DNA of 64,000 bases, from positions 7,438,370-7,502,369 of the forward strand of contig NC_030850.1 of the NCBI RefSeq assembly GCF_000208745.1, read 5' to 3'. The notes under the pieces are model-generated. The model saw only the letters and a list, made by a program, of their open reading frames with translations. It was not told the origin of the DNA and searched no databases. Position 1 is the first letter of the stretch. Each line of letters begins with the position of its first letter. Positions 47,802 through 57,114 of the stretch are shown in pieces. Source of the DNA: Theobroma cacao. Lineage: Eukaryota; Streptophyta; Magnoliopsida; Malvales; Malvaceae. The position numbers were made by a program, and so were the translations under genes.

Positions 47802-49317
47802 ACTCTACATAACACTTAATACATAATTTTCATCTAACAAAGGAGGAGAGTTAAGCCTATGAATCAACGTAAAACAAAAGTTAAGGCCAACCTTTATTTG
47901 AGCCAAAACACAAGCGAGAAGATTACTGAGTAAAAGAAAAAGGGAATTGGGCACACGAGACTTACTCTTTTCTCGCTTCTCTCTCTCTCTCGATTGCATA
48001 ACGAAAATTTTTATTCTTTCACATCGTAGATGCACATAACACTACCGTGTTTTTGGAGTTGCTTAAATCAAGGTGAAATAGTATCAAAATCCTATATGAA
48101 ATGACAAAGATCATGAAAGGTTTTTTTTTTTTTTTTATAATTGAAAGAAAGAAGATTTAAATTTATTATTTAAATAAAAAAAATATATTTTAATTAATAA
48201 ATCAAATATTCGAATGTAAGATCATGAAATATTTAAATCTTGAAAAAATTAATATTTATTTAATATATGAAAAAAATTATCTGACATTTTGACATATATT
48301 TGGAGCTTCAGGATGAGAAGGAACTCATGAAAATCATCCTGAAAAAAATCCTTAGTTACTTTCGTGTGAAACCAATTTTCCAAAAGTTATTTTTATTCTT
48401 CAAAATAGTGGAGTCAATGAGATGACAGGAAAGAAAGAGTCGTATTAAAGATAGGAAAGTAAGGTATCTATTCTTCGATGTTTTGTTCTTTGATTTTGCA
48501 ATTGATACCTGCAATATAAGGCTTGGCTTGACCATCGATGGCTTCAACCAATTTAAAATCATGAGTTGCGTATATCATGGAAATACATGAAGTCTCTATA
48601 CTTTCATGTCTTTTTTTTATCATCTTTAATTTGCTCAAAAAATTAAAGAATTCATGAAAGTTTGAAAGCTATTACTTTGACGACTCAACGTAGTAAATTA
48701 CGTGTAACGACTGTGTATTAGAATAAGACTGAACATTTAATGATTGCTATGACTTTATCTTATGAATTTTTATTTACATCTTTTGTTCATTCTGTTTTTC
48801 TAGTGTCTATTATTGTTGTAAAAGATTATATATTTCCTTGAGTTGATTTTTTGGCTTTGTTAGTATTTTTAGATTATAGTTTATAACCTAATGTTCTCTT
48901 ATTTCTTCTGTTTTAGGATTAGCAAACTTGTGGGGAACTGTTTAGCAGATCTTATGTTCTCTTATTCACACAATATTAATTATTGCAATTACCGTGTAGA
49001 CAGACAAAAGTGATAATTAATTAACTTTAATACCTTATGATTTGCTTATGGAATAAATCATTACGGATGAAAAGAGAGGCTCATGAATAATGATCAAGGC
49101 AAGAAGTAACTCGAAAATGAAAAATAAGCTTGGACGAGAGTCTAGATACGATAGGTAATTTTGTAGCTTCCTCAGAAAAGAACTTAACAAAAGAAAAAAA
49201 GAGTAAATTATAAAAATGGCACTCAAGTTTGTAAAAATTATGCATTTGATCACTAGCGTTTTTCTAAACTTCCAACACTCTTTAGTCACTGCGGTTACTC
49301 ACTCAGGAGCAGAAGAC

Positions 49318-49595
49318 AAGGCTGGCCCAAATCCATCTCCAACAATGTAGTTTTTAAGGGTCTATTATTATAGCATGAGATCGAACCAGACCACATACAA
49401 AGAAGCCCGCTCAGCCCACTACTTGGGCTACCAAAATGGAAAAAGAAACTCTGGCCCGCCACCTGTTTGTGGAAGCTTCGTCTGCAACTGGAATGGAGGA
49501 GCGTTCTGTTTATATTTGTTGTGTATCAGTTTAGTGCCTTTGAACTGATGGGTTACAATAATGCGGTTTAGGGGCTTGTTTAGTGTTTGCAGAGG
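49318..49595 (+). repeat. Truncated copy of the maturase promoter and first codons, upstream of VPS39
   Basis: This direct repeat of 56790-57114 lies 7.5 kb away, on the other side of VPS39. Shared blocks include CCATCTCCAACAATG, CAGCCCACTACTTGGGCTAC, GTGTATCAGTTTAGTGCCTT and ATGCGGTTTAGGGGCTTGTT. The copy keeps the ATG and about 11 codons of the maturase presequence with one mismatch in 35 bases, then diverges. The copy here lacks about 25 bp present in the other, just upstream of the ATG. Confidence 0.85.
49413..49429. promoter_or_regulatory. Inverted site II-type pair (AGCCCA / TGGGCT), upstream of VPS39
   Basis: AGCCCA (49413-49418) and TGGGCT (49424-49429) form a perfect inverted repeat with a 5-bp spacer. 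TGGGCY site II boxes bind TCP factors and are common in promoters of genes for mitochondrial components. The same 17 bp occurs at 56901-56917. Confidence 0.5.
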
Positions 49596-49632
49596 TTCAT
49601 GGGATTTTAGGGAGGGAATGATCATTCTGTGA
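49561..49632 (+). pseudogene. Truncated maturase 5' end, now a 23-codon upstream ORF
   Basis: The frame starts MRFRGLFSVCRG, matching residues 1-12 of the maturase presequence (MRFRGLFSFCRG) with one change. It then runs into unrelated sequence and stops at 49630-49632. If VPS39 transcription starts upstream of it, this would be an upstream ORF ending 158 bp before the VPS39 ATG. Transcription is not shown by the sequence. Confidence 0.6.
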
Positions 49633-49683
49633 GAGTTACCAGAAGATTAAACGTATGTGTTTTAACATATTTATTCTCTAAAG

Positions 49684-49697
49684 AAACGACGCCGTTT
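49684..49697. promoter_or_regulatory. Near-palindromic AAACGACGCCGTTT box
   Basis: A 14-bp element with 5-bp palindromic arms, about 95 bp upstream of the VPS39 ATG. It is one base from AAACGACGTCGTTT, a motif I recall as frequent in plant core promoters. Use by VPS39 is inferred. Confidence 0.4.
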
Positions 49698-49790
49698 CAA
49701 CAATCTATTTGCTAAAGGCAAAAGTTTTATTATGGACTGCAAAGCGACACTGCAATGATTTGAGAAGACACCGGAAACGAAGCGAGGAAA

Positions 49791-52700
49791 ATGGTGCACA
49801 GCGCCTATGATTACTTCGAGCTCCTCAATGATTGTCCCACTAAAATCGACGCCATCGAATCCTACGGCTTGAAGCTCCTCCTCGGCTGCTCCGATGGCTC
49901 CCTTCGAATCTATGGTCCAGATTCCTCTGGTGCCGACCGGTCTCCGCCGTCCGATCAGCACGCGCTGCGAAAGGAGCCCTACGCTCTGGAGAGAACCGTT
50001 GAAGGGTTTTCAAAGAAGGCTCTCCTTTCAATGCAAGTATTGCAATCGAGAGAGCTACTCTTATCTCTCTCTGAGTCGATCGCTTTTCATCGGCTCCCGA
50101 ACTTGGAAACCATTGCTGTGATCACCAAAGCTAAAGGCGCTAATGTCTACTCTTGGGACGACCGTAGAGGCTTCCTCTGCTTTGCTAGGCAAAAGAGAGT
50201 CTGTATTTTCAGGCACGATGGTAATTTCTTTGAATTTCTCCTTCTGTTTATTCTTTTTCTGTAACCAGTAAAACTCTAATGTTTCAAAAAAAATAAATTC
50301 AAGGAAGCAAAAAGCAAAACTTGTGTTTTAACTTTGAATAAAAATCAAATACTTAGATTTTTGAAAATTTTAAATAGTATTTTATTTGGGAGAATAAACA
50401 CTGGATTTGCTATTATGTAGAATAATTAATTAAAAAAACTGTGGCATTTGAATAATTTGTTTACTTTTAGTTAATTATGATTTCGATTTGTAGCTTTTTA
50501 TTAATAAAAAAGCAAATAGCAAATGCAACAACCAAACAAGCCTTATTGAGGTGATCATTTTTTTTTTAATTTTAGTTTTGTTAATTGGATGAATATTGCA
50601 GAATTAAGTGTTATCCTCTGCTGACTGTTCAGTGGAATTGATTTAGGCTCTATTTGGTTGATGCATTTGTTTTTGCTTTTTGCTTTTTTTTTTTTTTGCA
50701 AAAAATGAATAGAAATGAAAAAAAAATAAGAAAAAGAAAATCAAAGACAAATAGCAAAAAGCAAAAGCACCAATCAATCGGAGCCTTAATATTTAAAATG
50801 TTGTCTAGGAGGGCGAGGGTTTGTGGAGGTGAAAGATTTTGGTGTACCAGATACAGTGAAGTCAATGGCGTGGTGTGGTGAGAACATATGTCTAGGTATT
50901 AGAAAGGAATACATGATATTAAATGCCATGAATGGTGCATTGTCGGAGGTGTTTTCTTCCGGGAAGATAGCACCACCTTTGGTTGTTGCTCTTCCCTCTG
51001 GGGAACTTATACTTGGGAAGGTACTGACTTGCTGTAATAATTTATTTATGGCATTAGAGTTCTTTTGGTTAAGAGTAATAAGGAGTGCTGTTCCTGCCAT
51101 CTTAGGAAAATATTGGCGTCTTTGTGGATCAAAATGGAAAGCTTCTTCAAGCTGATAGGATTTGTTGGTCAGAAGCTCCTACTGTTGTTGTCATCGAGAA
51201 GCCATATGCAATAGCTCTGTTTCCAAGACGTGTTGAGGTAGTGTGACTCAATGCCAACGAAGATTTGCTTTAGCCTATTATAAATTTATTTATGCATTTT
51301 CACTTATATATTCTTTTCAGATTCGCTCTCTTCGAGTTCCATATCCATTGATACAGACGATTGTCCTCCAAAATGCTCGTCATCTTATAAAAAGTAACAA
51401 TGCCGTAGTTGTAGCATTAAACAATTCTGTTTATGGGCTCTTCCCTGTTCCTCTTGGTGCTCAGGTACTCCTAGTATGCTTAAGAAGTTTAATGCTGCCT
51501 ATTATACATCTGTAGCTTTGAATCCAGATGTACAACCTTCTTTAAGCTTTCATATGAATCTTGATCCTTCATTTTTCCCTGTTGTTTATACTTGAGCATC
51601 ATATTTTCCTTTTCTCTTGCAACAGTTTCATGCTTTTGACTATGACATGCTTATGCTAACTCTGAGGAAATGGTTTGATTATTGCATTAAAAGGTTCCTA
51701 CTTGCATTGCAGATTGTCCAATTAACAGCGTCTGGAAATTTTGAGGAAGCATTGGCCTTGTGTAAGCTGCTTCCTCCAGAAGATGCAAGCCTTAGAGCTG
51801 CGAAGGAGGGGTCAATTCATATAAGGTAGAGTTTTCCCCATTTGCAGCTATTGCTTTGTGCAACTATATCAAGTTAATTGGCTTATATCATGTTTAATAA
51901 GAATTAATGAATTATCCAGAGTGCTGATTTAATGATCAATATGCCACAGCATCAGTGTAGACCTTTTAGAAAACTTTGCATATGGTCATACTCCTTACCG
52001 GATATTACAAAAACACCGCATATATAACATCTTGACTTAAAATACTTGAAAACCTTCTTTTCCCTGGTATATGATCATACTTTCTGCAGGTTATTCAGGC
52101 TTATTGTATGTTTCTCAAATGATTTATTCTGGTTAAATAGTTGTGTCACCTTGTTGCAGATATGCTCATTATCTTTTTGACAATGGGTGCTACGAGGAGG
52201 CAATGGAGCACTTTTTGGCATCTCAAGTAGATATTACCTATGTGCTTTCTTTGTATCCATCCATTGTTCTTCCCAAAACAACTGCAATTCCAGAGCCCGA
52301 GAAGTTAATGGATCTTTCTCTGGATGCTTCACAACTTTCAAGAGGGTCATCTGGTCTGTCAGATGATCTGGAAACCTTGCTTCCACAACTATCAGAATCT
52401 GACGAGAATGCAGCACTTGAGTTCAAGAAAATGAGCCACAATACTCTCATGGCTCTTATTAAGTTCCTACAGAAGAAGAGATACAGTATTGTAGAGAAGG
52501 CTGCTGCTGAGGGAACAGAAGAGGTAGTTTTAGATGCTGTTGGAGATCATTTTAGTTCGACTAGGTTTAAGAAGTCAAACAAGGTGAGGCTAAATTCAAT
52601 TTTTGTAAATGTCAACAATGTTTGTTAAAGTGAAACATATTTTGTGATTCTATGGCAGCTTGTGCATAGTAGATTGAAAATTATGCAGAAGTGCATAGTT

Positions 52701-55492
52701 GGACATAAACCAGCTAAAATCTTCGTACTTTCAATCCCAATATATTGATTGCAAATTCTGCAATTACTTCAGTTAATATTCAAGTTCTTTTCATATTTTT
52801 CAAAATTTATATAAGCTTTCTTTTTCAATGATCTAACATTATGTTTGGTTCCTTAGGGGCGTGGTACCATTCCGATTAACTCAGCTGCTAGGGAGATGGC
52901 AGCAATACTGGATACAGCCCTCCTCCAAGCTCTGCTTCTTACTGGACAATCTTCAGCAGCTTTGGAATTGCTGAAAGGCCTTAATTACTGTGATGTAAAA
53001 ATCTGTGAGGAGATTCTTCAAAAAGGGAATCATTATACTGCTTTGTTAGAACTTTATAGAAGTAACTCAATGCACCGTGAAGCTCTAATTCTTCTACATC
53101 GATTAGTAGAAGAGTCAAAATCAAACCAATTGCAAGCTGAGCTCATCCAAAAGTTCAGTCCTGAAGCAATTATTGAATATCTCAAGGTCAGGTTATCAGT
53201 TAGTGGGAAACTTTTTTGTTTTTATTGCACTTAAGTATTTTAACCATTGGGCCTTCTGGGTAATCTGTGTCATATGGAATGTAGAAGATAATGTTATATT
53301 TTATGAAGGAGGCTATGTGAAGTTTTACCCTGAATAATATGAGAAGATAATGCTAATTTTGTTATAGCTTGACCTCAAGGCCCATATTCCCTCAGCATGC
53401 TGTATAGATATTGCTTTTAATTTAATGCAATGTTTATTCCACGGGCTCAAGAAGATGCTGTGCTTGAACTTCTATATGCTGAATAGTTTGTCTGGTTTTG
53501 TTTGCAGCCTCTTCGTGGCACCGATCCCATGCTTGTCCTTGAGTTCTCAATGCTTGTTCTTGAAAGCTGTCCAACACAAACCATTGAGCTTTTTTTGTCT
53601 GGAAATATTCCAGCAGACTTGGTCAACTCTTATCTGAAGCAGCATGCTCCAAACATGCAAACCAGGTATTTAGAACTTATGCTTGCGATGAATGAAAATG
53701 GGATCTCAGGGAACCTGCAAAATGAAATGGTAAAGACTCGTATTTTTTGTTATCGTAATAACTGTCAGTAGTCATTTGAAGCTACTGGAGTTCTTGCAGT
53801 TGCCACTTGTGTTGGTGATAATGCAGCTTATATTACAAGCAATGACTATTGTAGGTACAAATCTATCTCGCAGAAGTACTTGAATGGTATTCAGAACTAA
53901 GTGCTCAACAGATATGGGATGAGAAGGCTTATTCTCCCACGAGGAAGAAATTATTGTCTGCATTGGAAAGCATCTCAGGATACAATCCAGAGGCTTTGTT
54001 GAGACGTCTTCCTCCAGATGCTCTATTCGAAGAGCGTGCAATTTTGTTGGGAAAAATGAACCAACATGAGCTTGCATTATCACTATATGTTCATAAGGTA
54101 GTTTTTGACCTAGTCATCCAGTTTCCTCCTCTAAAGAAAGATAATTAATCGAAAAAGCTAAAAGATGTTGAAGGTTTGCTTAATAGAAAAAGCTGAAAGT
54201 AACATGCTAATGTTTGTTAAAAAGTTGCATAGATATTAGTTCATTCAAAATTCCTTTTTTTTTATTTTTACATTTTTGTCAAAAACAGAAACTATATTAG
54301 GATTGTTTAGTCTGTTCTTTTTCCTTTTCTCTCCCCTTCCCCCATTTTTCTTCTTAAATTTCTTGTTCTTTTTATGAATATGCTCCTAGTAATTTAATTC
54401 CTCTTGACCTTCATAGCTCCATGTACCTGAACTGGCCCTGGCCTATTGTGATCGGGTTTACGATTCTGCGGTTCGTCAACCATTGGTTAAATCTTCTAGT
54501 AATATATACCTCACTCTTTTACAAATCTATCTGAATCCTCAAAAAACAACCAAGAACTTTGAAAAGAGAATTACAAATTTGGTATCATCCCCAAATACAA
54601 GCACCCCAAAGTTTGGTTCAGCAGCTTCAATTAAAGCTAAAGGAGGACGTAAGAAAATTGCCTCAATAGAAGGTGCAGAGGATATGCGTATTAGTCCCGG
54701 CAACACCGATAGTGGTAGGAGTGACGGTGATGCTGAAGAATCCAGTGAGGAAGGAGGTTCTGCTATCATGCTTGATCAGGTATTTGATCTTTTGAGCCGA
54801 AGGTGGGATAGAATCAATGGAGCTCAGGCACTCAAACTCTTACCAAGGGAGACTAAACTACAGGTATTTCCTAAAATCTTGAATTGCTTACAAAGGTCCT
54901 GAACCAGTTGCATCTGAGTTTATATAATCATTAATATCTAAGTTGTTAGGTTTCCTTTTGGGCATAACAGTATCAATTGTAAGCTCTTTCCTGAAGGTAT
55001 TTGTCTTTTACTTGCAGAACTTGCTTCCATTTCTGGGACCTCTTTTGAAAAAATCCAGTGAAGCATACAGGAACTTCTCTGTTATCAAGAGCTTGAGGCA
55101 GAGTGAGAACCTACAGGTATGTAAATTGTTTTACTTGACCAAAAACAGGTCAGCACATAAAATGACATATTGCACGAGATTTTCCTGTTAGCATATGTAT
55201 ATATATTTTCATGAACATCGCTGGTTCCTCAAAGAATACTTTTTTTGGTTTTCGTTCATCCAAGCATTTGCTGAAATCATATGTAAAACAGGTGAAAGAT
55301 GAACTCTACAACCAACGAAAAGCTGTGGTGAAGATCTCTAGTGATAGTATGTGCTCTCTCTGCAACAAGAAAATAGGAACAAGCGTATTTGCTGTCTATC
55401 CAAACGGGAAAACACTGGTACACTTTGTTTGCTTTAGAGATTCGCAAAGTATGAAAGCAGTAGCCAAAGGCTCACCGCTAAGGAAGCGATGA
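49791..55492 (+). CDS. VPS39: VPS39/VAM6-like vacuolar sorting protein, 12 exons
   Basis: Exons: 49791-50220, 50809-51020, 51106-51237, 51321-51464, 51713-51825, 52160-52583, 52857-53186, 53508-53729, 53855-54097, 54417-54863, 55018-55116, 55292-55492. The product is 998 residues with all phases consistent, close to the roughly 1000 residues of the Arabidopsis protein. VPS39 is a subunit of the HOPS tethering complex. It links Rab7-type GTPases to SNARE-driven fusion at the vacuole. The N-terminal third (MVHSAYDYFELLNDCPTKID onward) is a citron-homology (CNH)/beta-propeller region. The middle and C-terminal parts are clathrin-type helical repeats and the Vps39 domains. The end carries a zinc-finger-like CSLCNKKI pair and HFVC. 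A Ser/Asp/Glu-rich loop (about residues 820-865) interrupts the helices. In Arabidopsis the gene is essential for embryos. Intron 1 holds a MITE close to the exon 2 acceptor. Confidence 0.94.
50646..50785. mobile_element. Tourist-like MITE in VPS39 intron 1 (TTA target duplication)
   Basis: A 140-bp element starts GGCTCTATTTGGTTGATGC and ends, reverse-complemented, GGCTCCGATTGATTGGTGC. It is flanked on both sides by TTA (50643-50645 and 50786-50788). Termini and TTA duplication are those of Tourist/PIF-Harbinger MITEs. It ends 23 bp before exon 2, so it abuts the splice acceptor region. Confidence 0.8.
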
Positions 55493-56789
55493 GGACAAGC
55501 AGTGCTTTTCACACTATTCGGGGCCAGCACTACAGCAGTGGAAGTTGAAAGGGGCTTCAATGGTGAGACGGCAACGCGAATGAGAGTATTTCCGATATTT
55601 GATTGAGAATCATCCTATATTGTTTTGTGGATTTGTGTGAGTGTGGAGTCTGAGAGACTCTTCTCTTTCTTTATTGATGTAACTCCTCATTCTGGGTTAC
55701 TCCGGATTTATCAAAACGGGTCTTGTAACTTTTGCTGTAAAAAAAAAAAAAAAATACCGTATCGCATCAGTGTAAAAATGGTGGGCATTAGATTTCACAT
55801 CGGAAGTGCTTTAACTTGGTCGTATTTTATGGCCTCCAGCCCAGTTTTGCAGTTATAGCTGTTGGAGCGTGGACAATGAACTCTAGTACTGTAGGTGAAG
55901 TATTTGAACTCTAAAATGAAATAAGGCAGGTAATAATTTAATTGAACCATTGATTCCTTAAACTTTTTCGTCAATTTTTGGCCAATTAGACAACCAACAG
56001 CAGCAAAAGTAGAAGCTATTAACATATGGCTTAGCTCATTCAATTCCTAGCCATAAACAATAACTCTCGTTCATGTTTAGTCTCAACATCAGAAGGCAGA
56101 CACAGCCCTTCTCCAACCTCCTACAGTGAGTCATAACGGGAAACTTTCTACTCCCTTCACTCAACAGAAAATGCAGCGTTTGGATCAAAGGCTCGAAAAG
56201 ATCATGATAAACCAACATCAAAAGCCAAAGCAAGGTCAAATTCTAGTCAATCTTATATTGGAGGATTTTCAACGCAATAAGAAAATTAAAAAAAAAAACT
56301 GGCAAATTTTAGGTAACAGAGAGTAAAAAACAAGGACGGTTTAACGGTACGTGAGTATAGTTTATTGAAATACAACATTTTTGTGTTGCAATGTGGTTGT
56401 GACGAAGGGGAAAAGGTTTAGTTAGTTTCATAGTTGTAGTAATTTTTATTTAGTGGGCATTGATTTAAATTGCTCTGTTAAATATGTTTGGATTGTAGGT
56501 TTCAAAGTCTAAGAGCTCCTTTTGTTACAATTAAAGGAGAGATGCTAGACAATTATCCTTCATAATTTTGGATCTATATGTGTTCCTAAACTCTGCATAA
56601 CTTTGCTTTTAGATTAAATTTGATTATCCACTATTCTTGTGCTTTCTTTGTCTTTGCATTCGTGAATGGGTTTTTGATTGGGTTGACTTGAATTTCTTTT
56701 GTTTATGTGCAGGTGTGGATATTGACATCAAATTGCTGACAGTAGTTGGGAACTATTTGGGATACCAGTGCAAACTATGAGCTTCTACT
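55493..56789 (+). other. VPS39 3' UTR and intergenic spacer
   Basis: The VPS39 3' UTR probably ends within about 300 bp. A run of 15 A at 55739-55753 is genomic. No gene was found. The sequence AG/GTGTGGATATTG near 56712 looks like a splice acceptor and could mark a leader exon of the maturase gene. That is speculative. Confidence 0.4.
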
Positions 56790-57114
56790 AAGACTGGCCA
56801 CAGTCAGTCCATCTCCAACAATGTCTTTTAAGGGTCTATCATTATAGCGGGTAACAGTTAAAGCGGGATTGGACCAGATCAGATACAAAGAAGCCTGCTC
56901 AGCCCACTACTTGGGCTACCAAAATGCAAGAAAACTGTTGCACGCCACCTGTCTGTTGAAATGTTTTTCCTGCAACCAACTTTGTCTGGAATGGAAGAGC
57001 ATTCTGTTCTATTTTGTGTATCAGTTTAGTGCCTTTAAACTGATGGGTACTTGTTCGCCTTTGAAGCTTTGTCAGAATAATGCGGTTTAGGGGCTTGTTT
57101 AGTTTTTGCAGAGG
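56790..57114 (+). repeat. Maturase promoter and first codons (intact copy of the duplication)
   Basis: This is the partner of 49318-49595. Copy identity is high in blocks but broken by several small indels. The repeat covers the proximal promoter, the leader and codons 1-11 of the maturase gene. This is the functional context, because the reading frame continues from here. Confidence 0.85.
56901..56917. promoter_or_regulatory. Inverted site II-type pair (AGCCCA / TGGGCT), maturase promoter
   Basis: AGCCCA (56901-56906) and TGGGCT (56912-56917) lie about 165 bp upstream of the maturase ATG. Site II boxes in this position fit a gene for a mitochondrial protein. Confidence 0.55.

Larger units (their letters stand above)
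40331..49317. other. Gene desert with transposon relics and simple repeats
   Basis: About 9 kb has no gene I can support. Recognisable content is hAT-like relics at 40.7-42.3 kb, a (TAA)n(TTA)n palindrome, a (TGTGGA)4 repeat, an (AT)n run, a near-palindromic element at 46090 and a TIR element at 47334. Patches with more balanced composition (42855-43190, 43990-44220, 46780-46980) have short open frames but no recognised protein. The rest is AT-rich DNA in which I see nothing. Confidence 0.6.

Noticed and set aside
22535..55492. RABC1 and VPS39 as a trafficking gene cluster
   Set aside because: They are 22 kb apart with unrelated genes between, and HOPS works with Rab7-type, not Rab18-type, GTPases.
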